From: an uncultured Pseudomonas sp.
GTDB lineage: Bacteria; Pseudomonadota; Gammaproteobacteria; Pseudomonadales; Pseudomonadaceae
Length of the DNA: 64,000 nt
Assembly (NCBI RefSeq): GCF_946885955.1
Contig: NZ_CAMPHI010000010.1
Span: 73,274 to 137,273, forward strand
Direction of reading: 5' to 3'
Below are positions 9,467 to 18,684 of the stretch, one piece after another; position 1 is the stretch's first letter; every line of letters begins with the position of its first letter. The position numbers and the translations under genes are program-made. The notes below the pieces were generated by a model. The model was given only the letters and a program-made list of their open reading frames with translations. It was not told the origin of the DNA and ran no database searches.

Positions 9467-10579
9467 ATGGTTGTTAAGGTATTGGTGGTAGACGATTCCG
9501 GCTTTTTTCGCCGGCGTGTTTCGGAAATTCTAGCTACCGATCCGAACATCAAGGTGGTTGGCACGGCCACCAATGGCCGTGAAGCGATCGACCAGGCGCT
9601 GGCGCTGAAACCCGATGTGATCACCATGGATTATGAGATGCCGATGATGGACGGCATCACCTCGGTGCGGAACATCATGCAGCGTTGTCCGACGCCGGTG
9701 TTGATGTTCTCCTCGCTGACCCATGAAGGCGCGCGGGTGACCCTGGATGCGCTGGACGCCGGCGCTGTCGATTTCCTGCCGAAAAATTTCGAGGACATCT
9801 CGCGTAACCCGGAGAAGGTCAAGCAACTGCTGTGCGAGAAGGTGCATACCATCGCCCGCACCAATCGCCGCGGTATCGTCACGACACCGCCGCCGGCTTC
9901 GTCTGCTGCCGCTCCCGGCAACCTCGCCAAGCCGGCTGCGCCTGCCAGAAGTGTGGCGCCGCGAGCACCTGGCGCCGCGCCGGCCGCACCGGCAGGGGCC
10001 GCCGCGCCTAAACGCAAGGCATACAAGCTGGTCGCAATCGGTACCTCAACTGGCGGCCCGGTGGCCTTGCAGCGGGTCTTGACCCAGTTGCCGGCGAATT
10101 TCCCTGCGCCCCTGGTGCTGATCCAGCACATGCCCGCCGCCTTTACCAAGGCGTTCGCCGAGCGGCTCGACAAGCTCTGTCAGATCAGCGTCAAGGAAGC
10201 CGCCGACGGCGATGTCCTGCGTCCCGGTCTCGCACTGCTGGCACCAGGAGGCAAGCAGATGATGGTCGATGCCCGCGGCGTGATCAAAATACTGCCGGGC
10301 GACGAACGCCTGAATTACAAGCCCTGCGTGGACATTACCTTCGGCTCGGTGGCCAAGTCCTACCACGACAAGGTATTGGCCGTGGTCCTCACCGGCATGG
10401 GCGCGGATGGCCGTGAAGGCGCGCGTCTGCTCAAGCAGGGCGGCAGTCAGGTTTGGGCCCAGGATGAGGCCAGTTGCGTCATCTACGGCATGCCCATGGC
10501 CATTGTCAAAGCGGACCTGGCCGATGCGATCTATCCCCTGGAAGAAATCGGCAAGCATCTGGTCGAGGCCTGCATTTAG
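9467..10579 (+). CDS. cheB: Protein-glutamate methylesterase/deamidase CheB
   Basis: CheB removes methyl groups from receptor glutamates and so drives adaptation. The N-terminal receiver (about residues 1-120) has acidic residues in VLVVDDSGFF and phosphoacceptor D55 in ITMDYEMP. An Ala/Pro linker leads to the esterase domain, which starts near residue 185 with IGTSTGGPVAL (catalytic Ser), LIQHMPAAFTKAFAERL (His) and VLTGMGADGREG (Asp). Domain order and length (370) are canonical. It lies 44 bp after cheA and is the last member of the cheYZAB group. Confidence 0.97.
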   Translation: MVVKVLVVDDSGFFRRRVSEILATDPNIKVVGTATNGREAIDQALALKPDVITMDYEMPMMDGITSVRNIMQRCPTPVLMFSSLTHEGARVTLDALDAGAVDFLPKNFEDISRNPEKVKQLLCEKVHTIARTNRRGIVTTPPPASSAAAPGNLAKPAAPARSVAPRAPGAAPAAPAGAAAPKRKAYKLVAIGTSTGGPVALQRVLTQLPANFPAPLVLIQHMPAAFTKAFAERLDKLCQISVKEAADGDVLRPGLALLAPGGKQMMVDARGVIKILPGDERLNYKPCVDITFGSVAKSYHDKVLAVVLTGMGADGREGARLLKQGGSQVWAQDEASCVIYGMPMAIVKADLADAIYPLEEIGKHLVEACI

Positions 10580-10727
10580 GGCTGTAGCGGCGCGCCCATG
10601 GTTGCGCCGGGACCCCGAGGAGAAACGCTGTGGTTGATTCGGACACATGCCGCCCGGCGCTATGCGTTGATGCCCGCGCAGGCGTTCGTTCGCTCGGTGC
10701 GGTTATCGCCAATGTGAGTGCGCCATA

Positions 10728-11468
10728 GTGGATGTACTGAGCCTGATTGGCGTCATACTCGCGTTCGTGGCCATTCTCGGGGGCAATTACCTCGAGGGCG
10801 GCCATGTGGGCGCTCTGCTCAATGGGCCGGCGGCGTTGATCGTAATCGGCGGCACCCTGGGTGCGGCCTTTCTGCAGACGCCGATGAGTGTGTTCAAGCG
10901 TTCGCTGGTGATCATCCGCTGGATCGTCTTTCCGCCGCGCATCGATCTGCCCGGCGGCGTCGGGCGCGTGGTCGGCTGGAGTATGGCGGCGCGCAAGGAG
11001 GGGCTGCTGGGGCTCGAGTCGATCGCCGACGCCGAGCCGGACCCCTACGCGCGCAAGGGCTTGCAATTGCTGGTGGACGGTACCGAGCCGGAAGCCATCC
11101 GCAGCATTCTCGAGGTCGATCTGTACACCCAGGAAGGTCGCGATATCCAATCCGCCAAGGTATTCGAAAGCATGGGCGGGTATGCCCCGACCATCGGCAT
11201 CATCGGTGCGGTGATGGGCCTGATCCATGTCATGGGCAACCTCGCCGACCCGAGTATGCTCGGCAACGGCATCGCGGTGGCCTTCGTCGCGACCATTTAC
11301 GGGGTCGGTTTCGCCAACCTGCTGCTGTTGCCCGTGGGTAACAAGCTCAAGGCCATCGCCCAGCGCCAGTCGCGTTATCGCGAGATGCTGTTGGAGGGGA
11401 TTTTGTCGATTGCCGAAGGCGAGAACCCGCGTTCCATCGAGCTGAAGCTGCAAGGCTTCATGGACTGA
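10728..11468 (+). CDS. motC: Flagellar stator protein MotC (MotA family)
   Basis: This 246-residue membrane protein is the MotA-type half of the second Pseudomonas stator, MotCD, which powers flagellar rotation with protons and is important for swarming. Hydrophobic segments are seen at residues ~3-20, 28-48, 148-168 and 183-203, with the large cytoplasmic loop between the second and third. The loop begins PMSVFKRSL and contains AARKEGLLGLE. The GTG at 10728 is the only start giving the normal N-terminus (MDVLSLIGV). motD begins three bases after its stop. Confidence 0.95.
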   Translation: MDVLSLIGVILAFVAILGGNYLEGGHVGALLNGPAALIVIGGTLGAAFLQTPMSVFKRSLVIIRWIVFPPRIDLPGGVGRVVGWSMAARKEGLLGLESIADAEPDPYARKGLQLLVDGTEPEAIRSILEVDLYTQEGRDIQSAKVFESMGGYAPTIGIIGAVMGLIHVMGNLADPSMLGNGIAVAFVATIYGVGFANLLLLPVGNKLKAIAQRQSRYREMLLEGILSIAEGENPRSIELKLQGFMD

Positions 11469-11471
11469 ACC

Positions 11472-12341
11472 ATGGCCCGTCGTCGTCCCCATGAAGAACA
11501 TGAAAACCACGAGCGCTGGCTGGTCTCCTATGCGGACTTCATCACCTTGCTGTTCGCCTTTTTCGTGGTGATGTATTCGGTATCGTCGATCAACGAAGGC
11601 AAGTACAAGATTCTTTCGGAGAGCCTGGTCGGGGTTTTCAATCAGCCGGATCGGGCGATAAAGCCGATTCCCGTTGGCGAGCAGCGCCCGCGTACCAGCG
11701 AACCGGACCATTCACTGGTCGACGAGGACCTCACTCAGGCGGCCCCGGATTCCCTGGAGAGCATCGCCGGCCTGGTCCGCGAGGCCTTTGGCGATCTGAT
11801 CGCCGACGAGCAACTGCAGGTGCGCGGCAATGAGCTGTGGATCGAGATCGAGCTCAGTTCCAGCCTGCTGTTTCCCAGTGGCGATGCGTTGCCGAACAAT
11901 GCCGCATTCGACATCATCGAGAAAATTGCCAAGATTCTGGCACCCTACGAAAACCCTATTCACGTAGAAGGCTTCACCGATAACTTGCCGATCCAGACCG
12001 CCCAGTATCCGACCAATTGGGAGCTATCCACCGCACGTGCCGCGAGTATCGTGCGGATGCTGGCGATGGACGGGGTCAACCCTGGGCGTTTGGCCGCGGT
12101 GGGCTATGGCGAGTTTCAGCCGGTCGCCGACAATGCGACGGCGCAGGGGCGGGGGCGCAACCGGCGGGTGGTGCTGGTGGTTTCGCGTAACCTCGACGTA
12201 CGCCGCAGCGTCAGCGGTGTCGGCAGCGCCAACGCGCGGCCCGATGCGGCCTTGCAGCGCGCTGGCACGCAACCTGCAGCGCCGCCCTCAGCGCAGGCCC
12301 CGCAAGCGGGTGCCGTCAATTCCCCGTCGTCAGCCCCGTAG
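11472..12341 (+). CDS. motD: Flagellar stator protein MotD (MotB family)
   Basis: MotD is the peptidoglycan-anchored, proton-channel partner of MotC. A basic N-terminus precedes a single membrane helix (WLVSYADFITLLFAFFVVMY) in which D22 is the expected proton-binding aspartate. The periplasmic half is an OmpA/MotB domain with VEGFTDNLPI and NWELSTARAASIVRML. A Pro/Ala-rich tail after about residue 245 is not part of the conserved fold. Size (289) and coupling to motC are typical. Confidence 0.95.
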   Translation: MARRRPHEEHENHERWLVSYADFITLLFAFFVVMYSVSSINEGKYKILSESLVGVFNQPDRAIKPIPVGEQRPRTSEPDHSLVDEDLTQAAPDSLESIAGLVREAFGDLIADEQLQVRGNELWIEIELSSSLLFPSGDALPNNAAFDIIEKIAKILAPYENPIHVEGFTDNLPIQTAQYPTNWELSTARAASIVRMLAMDGVNPGRLAAVGYGEFQPVADNATAQGRGRNRRVVLVVSRNLDVRRSVSGVGSANARPDAALQRAGTQPAAPPSAQAPQAGAVNSPSSAP

Positions 12342-12392
12342 GTTGGCGCCAGTTCTCGGCCAGGCCAGGCCTGTGCCGGGAGGATGAAGAGA

Positions 12393-13181
12393 ATGAGAGT
12401 CTGGGCAGTAGCCAATCAAAAAGGTGGTGTTGGCAAAACCACCACGACCATCGCCTTGGCGGGCTTGCTGGCTGATGCCGGCAAGCGCGTGCTGGTGGTC
12501 GATCTCGACCCGCATGGCTCGTTGACCAGCTATTTCGGCCATGACCCGGATACCCTGGAGCACAGCGGATTCGATCTGTTCCAGCATCAGGGCGGCGTTC
12601 CCGAGGGCTTGCCCAAGCAGTTGTTGCTGCCGACCAGCCACGAGCAGATCGCCCTGTTGCCGTCGAGTACCGCACTCGCGGTCTTGGAGCGCCAGTCACC
12701 GGGACAGAGCGGCCTCGGTCTGGTGATCGCCAAGAGCCTGGCGCAGCTGTGGCAGGATTTCGACTATGCACTGATCGACAGCCCGCCGCTGCTCGGGGTG
12801 CTGATGGTCAACGCCCTGGCCGCCAGCCAGCAATTGGTGATCCCGGTGCAGACAGAGTTTCTCGCGGTCAAAGGGCTGGAGCGGATGGTCAATACCCTGG
12901 CGATGATCAACCGCTCGCGTAAGCAGGCATTGCCCTACACCATAGTGCCAACGCTGTTCGACCGCCGCACGCAGGCTTCCATGAGCACCTTGCGGGTGCT
13001 GCGCAACAGCTATCCGGAGCACCTGTGGCAGGCTTATGTGCCGGTCGATACGCGCCTGCGCGATGCCAGCCGGGCAGGGCAGACGCCTTCGCAGTTCGAT
13101 CCGGGTAGTCGTGGGGTATTGGCCTATCGCGCATTGCTCAAGCACTTGCTTGCCAATCCCGCAGCCGTGAAGGTGGCCTGA
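12393..13181 (+). CDS. parC: ParA-like ATPase ParC, polar chemotaxis array positioning
   Basis: The 262-residue product is a ParA/Soj-family ATPase with a deviant Walker A (NQKGGVGKTTTT) right at the N-terminus and DLDPHGSLTSYFG after it. Its place between motD and a CheW-like protein identifies it as ParC, which in vibrios and pseudomonads localises chemotaxis arrays to the cell pole. The ATG at 12393 is preferred: GGAGG ends nine bases before it, whereas the in-frame ATG at 12384 directly abuts that sequence and cannot use it. Confidence 0.9.
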   Translation: MRVWAVANQKGGVGKTTTTIALAGLLADAGKRVLVVDLDPHGSLTSYFGHDPDTLEHSGFDLFQHQGGVPEGLPKQLLLPTSHEQIALLPSSTALAVLERQSPGQSGLGLVIAKSLAQLWQDFDYALIDSPPLLGVLMVNALAASQQLVIPVQTEFLAVKGLERMVNTLAMINRSRKQALPYTIVPTLFDRRTQASMSTLRVLRNSYPEHLWQAYVPVDTRLRDASRAGQTPSQFDPGSRGVLAYRALLKHLLANPAAVKVA

Positions 13182-13268
13182 GATGAGCGTCTATGCTGAG
13201 CATATGGGCTCAAGTCGGTCGTCGCTGCGGCCGATAAGTTGTCGAGCGTATTTTTCCGGGTTTGATTT

Positions 13269-14081
13269 ATGAGTCGTATCGTTGCCACCGCCACCCGTCA
13301 CCAGCTTGCCTTGCAGTCCTATCTGGACGGTTTGCTGCAGGAAGCCGCAATCGAACTGGCCGACAGCGTCAGCATGGACGAGTTCGAGGCGGCGGTGCTC
13401 GAGGAGCAGGTGCGCGATGCGCGCGCAGTGCCTGCCGCAGCGGTTACCCCAGTGGTGCGCCAAGTCGAGCCGGTGCGGCCAGTCGTCGAGCCCGCTGTTA
13501 TCGAGAAGGTGGAGCCGCAGGTGCGGCTGGTGCCGGTCGAGCCATTGGCCGAGATCAATCTTCCGCTGTCGCCGGACGCCGATGTCGCGCCATCGCTGAA
13601 CGAGCGCCCCGCCTGGGCAGAGGAACCCTTCGAATGCCTGTTGTTCGATGTCGCCGGGCTGACCCTGGCCGTGCCGCTGGTGTGCCTGGGCTCGATCTAT
13701 CCGCTGACGGGCCAGGAACTGACGCCGCTATTTGGCCAGCCCGACTGGTTTCTCGGTATCCTGCCGTGCCCGGCGGGCAATCTTAAGGTCCTGGATACCG
13801 CGCGCTGGGTGATGCCAGAGCGCTATCGCGACGATTTCCGCCAGGGCTTGCAGTACGTGATTTCCGTGCAGGGCTATGAGTGGGGGCTGGCGGTACATCA
13901 GGTCAGCCGTTCGATACGCCTGGACCCCAGCGAGATCAAATGGCGTACTCGCCGCAGCCAGCGGCCCTGGCTGGCGGGTACGGTAATCGAACATATGTGT
14001 GCTTTATTGGATATAGCGGCATTGGCCGAGCTGATTGCCAGCGGCGCCACCAGGCGCGCGGCCAAGGGACAGGTTCACTAG
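13269..14081 (+). CDS. parP: CheW-domain array protein ParP
   Basis: This 270-residue protein has a C-terminal CheW-like domain (about residues 115-265, starting EEPFECLLFDVAGLTLAVPL) and a Pro/Val/Glu-rich N-terminal half. ParP links arrays to the ParC polar system by binding CheA and receptors. The N-terminus contains an acidic stretch, DSVSMDEFEAAVLEEQ, that resembles the repeated DEFE..LL motif in the CheA linker. It follows parC after 87 bp and precedes cheW. Start ATG 13269 is the only one that keeps the usual first residues (MSRIVATATRHQ). Confidence 0.88.
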   Translation: MSRIVATATRHQLALQSYLDGLLQEAAIELADSVSMDEFEAAVLEEQVRDARAVPAAAVTPVVRQVEPVRPVVEPAVIEKVEPQVRLVPVEPLAEINLPLSPDADVAPSLNERPAWAEEPFECLLFDVAGLTLAVPLVCLGSIYPLTGQELTPLFGQPDWFLGILPCPAGNLKVLDTARWVMPERYRDDFRQGLQYVISVQGYEWGLAVHQVSRSIRLDPSEIKWRTRRSQRPWLAGTVIEHMCALLDIAALAELIASGATRRAAKGQVH

Positions 14082-14173
14082 GAGAACTCGCGGTTGCGGC
14101 GGGTTCGGTAGATGATGACGGGCGGTTCCAACCGCGCACGCCGCACAAGGCGGCTTATGACGAGGCTAGGGAT

Positions 14174-14653
14174 ATGAAGAAAAGTTCTGCACAGGGCGCT
14201 GAAGATCCCATTCTGCAATGGGTGACCTTCCGTCTGGATAACGAGACCTATGGCATCAACGTGATGCAGGTCCAGGAAGTGCTGCGTTACACCGAGATCG
14301 CTCCGGTGCCGGGCGCGCCGAGCTACGTGCTGGGCATCATCAACCTGCGCGGCAACGTGGTCACGGTCATCGATACGCGCCAGCGTTTTGGTCTGGATTC
14401 GGCCCCGGTGAGCGACAACACCCGCATCGTGATCATCGAGGCGGACAAGCAGGTCGTCGGCATCATGGTCGATAGCGTTGCCGAAGTGGTCTACCTGCGC
14501 CAGTCGGAAGTGGAAACCGCACCGAACGTCGGCAACGACGAGTCGGCCAAGTTCATCCAGGGCGTATGCAACAAGAACGGCGAACTGCTGATTCTGGTCG
14601 AGCTGGACAAGATGATGACCGAGGAAGAGTGGTCCGACCTGGAGAGCATCTAG
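14174..14653 (+). CDS. cheW: Chemotaxis coupling protein CheW
   Basis: CheW couples chemoreceptors to CheA. The 159-residue product is a single CheW domain: ILQWVTFRLDNETYGINVM opens it, VLGIINLRGNVVTVIDTRQR is the conserved core strand-loop, and IVDS-type VGIMVDSVAEVVYL and GVCNKNGELLILVELD follow. ATG 14174 has AGG four bases upstream and gives the standard Pseudomonas N-terminus. It closes the core chemotaxis cluster. Confidence 0.96.
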   Translation: MKKSSAQGAEDPILQWVTFRLDNETYGINVMQVQEVLRYTEIAPVPGAPSYVLGIINLRGNVVTVIDTRQRFGLDSAPVSDNTRIVIIEADKQVVGIMVDSVAEVVYLRQSEVETAPNVGNDESAKFIQGVCNKNGELLILVELDKMMTEEEWSDLESI

Positions 14654-14734
14654 TGTCGCGGCTCAGCATCCTGGCGTTGCAGGCTGCCGCCCGCCGCCGG
14701 CGTCCGCCTGCCCGCCACGCGTCGAGGCGCTAGC

Positions 14735-15133
14735 ATGCTCGGTATCGCGCTTATCGCACTGGCCCTGGTATGCCTGGGCCTGGTCGGCACCTGCGTGTGG
14801 CTGGTCACCCAGCAGCGGCACCTGGTGCAACTGCAGGCCGAACGCGATGCCGTGCGCGACCAGCACATCAAGGAGCTGCGCAAGCGGCTGGATACCTATC
14901 TCGCCGGCAGTATTCGCATGGGCGAGGAGCTGCATGAGTTGCGCCGCACTGTTGCCCCGCTGCCGGACAAGCTGACGCAGATCGAGCAGCGTGATCCCAG
15001 CAGCCTGTCCTTTACCCAGGCAGCGCGCCTGGTCGGCCTGGGCGCCAGTGTCGACGATTTGACCCAGTCCTGCGGCCTGAGTAAGGCGGAAGCCGAACTG
15101 GTCGCCAAGCTGAACCAGCCCAAAGTCCGTTAA
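14735..15133 (+). CDS. DUF2802 membrane-anchored protein
   Basis: The 132-residue product has one N-terminal membrane helix (residues ~1-26), a charged helical stretch likely to form a coiled coil (RHLVQLQAERDAVRDQHIKELRKRLD), and a small C-terminal region. That region (FTQAARLVGLGASVDDL, then CGLSKAEAELVAKL) reads like a helix-turn-helix-type fold. Proteins of this DUF2802 type routinely follow cheW in pseudomonads, but I know of no assigned biochemical function. Its position suggests a link to motility or chemotaxis arrays. Confidence 0.8.
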   Translation: MLGIALIALALVCLGLVGTCVWLVTQQRHLVQLQAERDAVRDQHIKELRKRLDTYLAGSIRMGEELHELRRTVAPLPDKLTQIEQRDPSSLSFTQAARLVGLGASVDDLTQSCGLSKAEAELVAKLNQPKVR

Positions 15134-15168
15134 TCCACCCACGTGGCCTGTCGATGCGAAAAGGCAAT

Positions 15169-15201
15169 CCCGGATTGCGCTCAGGCTTATACGGGCTACG
15201 G
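15169..15201 (+). repeat. REP-like palindromic repeat unit
   Basis: CCCGGATTGCGC, then ACGGGCTACG, forms an imperfect palindrome of the dispersed Pseudomonas type. Related copies lie at 24726-24757 and 24845-24921. It sits in the gap between the convergent DUF2802 and flhB-like genes. Confidence 0.7.
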
Positions 15202-15245
15202 CGTTGCCAATATTGCGCAGCGGTTTTCTCGGCTGGTTTTTCGCG

Positions 15246-15578
15246 CTAACGCGACGGGCCTTCGAGCAACGGCAGTGGCGGGGTGATGTCGCGGTCGCCG
15301 TCGGGTTCGAAGCCCTCCGGGCATTTACCTTTGAGGTACCAGGCGAAGGCGATGATCTCGGCGATGCAGCGATACAGCTGCTCGGGGATCGCATCGCCCA
15401 GCTCCAGGCGCGCCAGCAGGCGCACCAGTTCGGCGTTCTCATAGATCGGCACTTCGTATTCGCGAGCGATCGCCAGTATCGCTTCCGCCAGCTCGTCATC
15501 GCCCTTGGCGCTGAGATTGGGGGCGTTCTTGCCGTCGTAGGTCAGGGCGATGGCCTGGCGCGGGGCGTTATTTTTCAT
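15246..15578 (-). CDS. Stand-alone FlhB C-terminal domain paralogue (FlhX-like)
   Basis: The 110-residue product corresponds only to the cytoplasmic C-terminal domain of FlhB/YscU export-switch proteins: RQAIALTYDGKNAPNLSAKG, then IAREYEVPIYENAELVRLL. There are no membrane segments, and the self-cleavage NPTH motif is absent. Such stand-alone copies can substitute for the cleaved FlhB C-terminal fragment in some bacteria. The start overlaps the fliK-like stop by four bases, so the two are translationally coupled, a pairing that fits a role in hook-length or substrate-specificity switching. Confidence 0.85.
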   Translation of the reverse strand: MKNNAPRQAIALTYDGKNAPNLSAKGDDELAEAILAIAREYEVPIYENAELVRLLARLELGDAIPEQLYRCIAEIIAFAWYLKGKCPEGFEPDGDRDITPPLPLLEGPSR

Positions 15579-17119
15579 GCGGTTTCATCGACCCAGCGTT
15601 GTTCCAGGTGGGTTCTTGCACCTTGTGGCGGCGTGCCCTGCTGGCACGCCAGTTCGCCAACCTGCAGGCCGGCGGCCGTCAGGCGTTCGCGCAAGGTACC
15701 GAGCTCCGCATCGATCAGGCTGACAGTGCTGGGCAGCTCGGCCCACAGCTGGCTGGATAAGCTGCCGCGCAGCAGTTGCGCCTGGACCTGCAGCGGGCCG
15801 AGGGGCGCGAGGTCGAACGCCAGGTCGACTTTCCACAGCGCTTCCTTCTGTTCGTTCTTCGCCGATTGCTGTGATTCCTCATGCTGGATTTTTACCTGCA
15901 GGGGCACCAGCTCCTGCTGATTGCGCATGGGAATTTCCAGCTGCCAGGTGGTCAGCAGATTGCCCTCCGGGCCCATCTGGCTCTGCGCCAGACTGGATAG
16001 CTGATGGGTCTGCAAACGCGACACTGCGGCGGCGGCGAGCTTCAACAGGCTTTCCAGATCGCCTTCGCCCTCCATCGCCTGTAGCAATCGAGATGGCAAG
16101 GGAAAGCTCAAGGCCTGTTGACGCGAACCGGGTTGCCCGAGCGAGCCGAGCAGGTTGCGGGCGAACGCCGGCAGCGCCTGGGCCATGGCGGCGCCGGCAT
16201 TGGCCGCGGTGAGCGGGGTGCTGCCGGGCAGCAGTGGTAGCAACTGGGTAATCAGGCGTAACAGGTTGGCCTTCATGTCGGTCGGCAAGGTCGCGCCCTG
16301 GCCGCCGAGCAGCCTGCTTTCGAGAAACAGGCCGCTGTTCTCCAGCGCTTGGCCAACGCCTTTGGCGGTGCTCAGTTGGGCGCTGTCGGGCAGGGCGCCG
16401 AGCAGCTTGTCGATGCTGCTGCGCAGTCCCTCCGGCAGCCCTTCCTTGCCGCCAAGCGTCTGCAGGGCGCCGAGCAGCGGCTCGAAGGAACCCTGGCGCG
16501 TATGCTGGCTGCCCAGTTGCTGGCTCAACGCCAGTTGATCGAGGCGGCCGCTGAGTGGCAGGAAGTTCAGGGCCTGGCTGCCTTGCACCTGGGCGCTGAG
16601 CAGGCTGCCGAGCGGCAAGGGTAGTGGCGTTTCCAGGGACAGTTTGCTGCCGGCCAGCGGCGTGTTGAGCAGATTGACCAGCACCTTGTAGATCACCTGC
16701 TGGGTGGTGCCCAGGGGCAGTTGTTCGCGCGCCTCGACTTTGCCTTGCAGCAGGGTGCCGATCGGCAGCTGTTGCAGATCCAGGCTGGTCATGACCTTGC
16801 CGCCACCGGACTGCAGCGCAACCGCCAATTGGGTGTCGGACAGCGCCGTGACGGCCAACGCCGTACCCTGGGCCAGCGGCCGTGGGCTGCTGGCTTGCAA
16901 AGTCGTCTGGCGGCCGTTATCCAGGGTCAGCTTGAGCAGCAACTGAAAGCTCTGCGCCACTTCCTTGAGCGCGACCACCTCGGCGTTCGCGGTCTCGCCG
17001 CTGGCCAGGAGCCCCTGTAGCGGCTGCAGCAGCTTCAGGGCCAGGTCATTGGTGGCGGCGCTCGGACGATTGCTCGGGGCTATCGGTCCGATGTTTCTGG
17101 GGCTGCTGATTTCGCTCAT
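15575..17119 (-). CDS. FliK-like flagellar hook-length control protein
   Basis: This 514-residue protein is rich in Leu, Gln, Ser and Ala, without membrane segments. Its C-terminal ~130 residues (EGNLLTTWQLEIPMRNQQEL, then VQAQLLRGSLSSQLWAELP) match the FliK C-terminal domain that interacts with FlhB. Overall length and low complexity fit hook-length rulers. ATG 17119 (MSEISSPRNIGPIAP) is chosen over the longer open frame because the extension lies in the ccmA promoter region. It overlaps the FlhB-like gene. The main fliK is expected elsewhere with other hook genes, so this may be a second copy; hence no symbol. Confidence 0.8.
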   Translation of the reverse strand: MSEISSPRNIGPIAPSNRPSAATNDLALKLLQPLQGLLASGETANAEVVALKEVAQSFQLLLKLTLDNGRQTTLQASSPRPLAQGTALAVTALSDTQLAVALQSGGGKVMTSLDLQQLPIGTLLQGKVEAREQLPLGTTQQVIYKVLVNLLNTPLAGSKLSLETPLPLPLGSLLSAQVQGSQALNFLPLSGRLDQLALSQQLGSQHTRQGSFEPLLGALQTLGGKEGLPEGLRSSIDKLLGALPDSAQLSTAKGVGQALENSGLFLESRLLGGQGATLPTDMKANLLRLITQLLPLLPGSTPLTAANAGAAMAQALPAFARNLLGSLGQPGSRQQALSFPLPSRLLQAMEGEGDLESLLKLAAAAVSRLQTHQLSSLAQSQMGPEGNLLTTWQLEIPMRNQQELVPLQVKIQHEESQQSAKNEQKEALWKVDLAFDLAPLGPLQVQAQLLRGSLSSQLWAELPSTVSLIDAELGTLRERLTAAGLQVGELACQQGTPPQGARTHLEQRWVDETA

Positions 17120-17173
17120 TGGCGGGTTACAACCTGTCGAAAATGCCCACTGCGGGTGAAGGGGCATGGCATG

Positions 17174-17179
17174 TATAAT
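17174..17179 (+). promoter_or_regulatory. Probable -10 element for the ccm operon
   Basis: A perfect TATAAT hexamer lies 93 bp upstream of ccmA, followed by a run of C. No good -35 hexamer is visible at the right distance, so assignment is tentative. It is the only convincing sigma-70 -10 box in the divergent gap. Confidence 0.45.
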
Positions 17180-17271
17180 CGCCCCCCCGTCCGGGTCGGC
17201 TGCGCATTCAATTGGCGTCAGTATAGCGGCCAGGACGCCGTCGACTTGAACCGCATTTAGGTACCCATGCC

Positions 17272-17907
17272 TTGACCAGTCCCCTGCTCGAAACCCTGGC
17301 GCTCGCCTGTGAGCGAGACTGGCGCATGCTCTTCGAGGGCCTGGAGTTGCGCTTGGTTCCCGGTGAAATGCTGCAGGTCTCCGGCCCCAATGGCAGCGGC
17401 AAAACCAGTTTGCTGCGTTTGCTGGTCGGGTTGATGGCGCCGACCGCCGGGGAAATCCGTTTGCACGGCCGGCCGTTGAGTTCGCAGCGCGCCGAGTTGG
17501 CACGTAATCTACTCTGGATCGGTCATGCCGCCGGGATCAAGGGCTTGCTCACCGCCGAGGAAAACCTCGCCTGGCTGTGCGCCCTGCAGCAACCCGCCGA
17601 ACGCGCTGCGATCTGGCAGGCGCTGGAAGCGGTGGGGCTGCGCGGATTCGAAGACGTACCCTGCCATGCGCTTTCCGCCGGCCAGCAACGGCGTGTGGCG
17701 CTCGCGCGGCTATACCTGCCCGCGCCGGCGCTGTGGGTGCTGGACGAACCTTTCACCGCCCTCGACAAGCATGCCGTGGCCCAGCTGGAAGCTCACCTGG
17801 CGGGGCATTGCGAGCGGGGCGGCTTGGTCGTGCTGACCACCCATCATTCACTGACGCTCAAGCCGGCCGGCTATCGCGAGCTTGATCTGGGGCAAATACG
17901 CGCATGA
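17272..17907 (+). CDS. ccmA: Cytochrome c maturation ABC ATPase CcmA
   Basis: CcmA (211 residues) is the ATPase of the CcmABCD complex that releases holo-CcmE carrying haem for attachment to c-type cytochromes. It has Walker [13 protein letters not shown] near residue 40, the signature [14 protein letters not shown] near 135 and Walker [12 protein letters not shown] near 155. TTG 17272 gives the usual N-terminus (MTSPLLE); the nearby ATG 17267 is out of frame and stops after two codons. The ribosome binding site is weak. The stop overlaps ccmB by four bases. Confidence 0.95.
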   Translation: MTSPLLETLALACERDWRMLFEGLELRLVPGEMLQVSGPNGSGKTSLLRLLVGLMAPTAGEIRLHGRPLSSQRAELARNLLWIGHAAGIKGLLTAEENLAWLCALQQPAERAAIWQALEAVGLRGFEDVPCHALSAGQQRRVALARLYLPAPALWVLDEPFTALDKHAVAQLEAHLAGHCERGGLVVLTTHHSLTLKPAGYRELDLGQIRA

Positions 17908-18575
17908 GCAATGTATTTACCCTGCTGCTGAATCGCGAAGCACGGCTGTTGTTTCGCCGTCCGGCGGAATTGGCCAATCCACTGGTGTTCTTCGCTATCG
18001 TCATTGCGCTGTTTCCGTTGGCCGTTGGGCCGCAGACGGAAATGTTGAAAAGCCTGTCGCCCGGCCTGGTCTGGGTGGCGGCACTGTTGGCCGTCCTGTT
18101 GTCGCTGGATGGCTTGTTTCGCAGCGATTTCGAAGACGGCTCGCTGGAGCAGTGGGTCCTTTCGCCGCACCCCCTGGCTCTTCTGGTATTGGCGAAGGTG
18201 CTGGCACACTGGCTGTTTTCCGGCCTGGCGCTGGTGCTCCTGGCGCCCTTGCTGGCGTTGATGCTGGGCCTGCCGGGGCGCTGCCTGCCGGTGCTGCTGC
18301 TATCGCTATTGCTCGGCACACCGGTGCTGAGCCTGCTGGGCGCGGTCGGCGCGGCGCTGACCGTTGGGCTCAAGCGCGGCGGTCTGTTGCTGGCGCTGCT
18401 GATTTTGCCGCTGTATATCCCGGTGCTGATTCTGGGCAGCGGGGCCTTGCAGGCTAGCCTGCAAGGGTTGCCGACACTCGGCCACTTGTTGTGGCTGGCC
18501 AGCCTGACCGCATTGGCGGTGACGCTGACACCGTTCGCCATCGCCGCCGGGCTGAAAATCAGCGTTGGCGAGTAA
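17904..18575 (+). CDS. ccmB: Haem-chaperone release membrane protein CcmB
   Basis: CcmB is the permease partner of CcmA. The 223-residue protein has six hydrophobic segments and the conserved opening [20 protein letters not shown], followed by [20 protein letters not shown]. Length is typical. It overlaps ccmA by four bases and precedes ccmC after 109 bp, the widest gap in the operon. Confidence 0.95.
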   Translation: MSNVFTLLLNREARLLFRRPAELANPLVFFAIVIALFPLAVGPQTEMLKSLSPGLVWVAALLAVLLSLDGLFRSDFEDGSLEQWVLSPHPLALLVLAKVLAHWLFSGLALVLLAPLLALMLGLPGRCLPVLLLSLLLGTPVLSLLGAVGAALTVGLKRGGLLLALLILPLYIPVLILGSGALQASLQGLPTLGHLLWLASLTALAVTLTPFAIAAGLKISVGE

Positions 18576-18684
18576 GCTGTAATCCTCTACCGCGGGGGCG
18601 GTCGAGCCGGATAGCTGCTGGTCCGGCGCCATCCCCGCGAACTGCATCCGGGCCATGGGCACTGTTGCCATGGCTCGCTGACTG

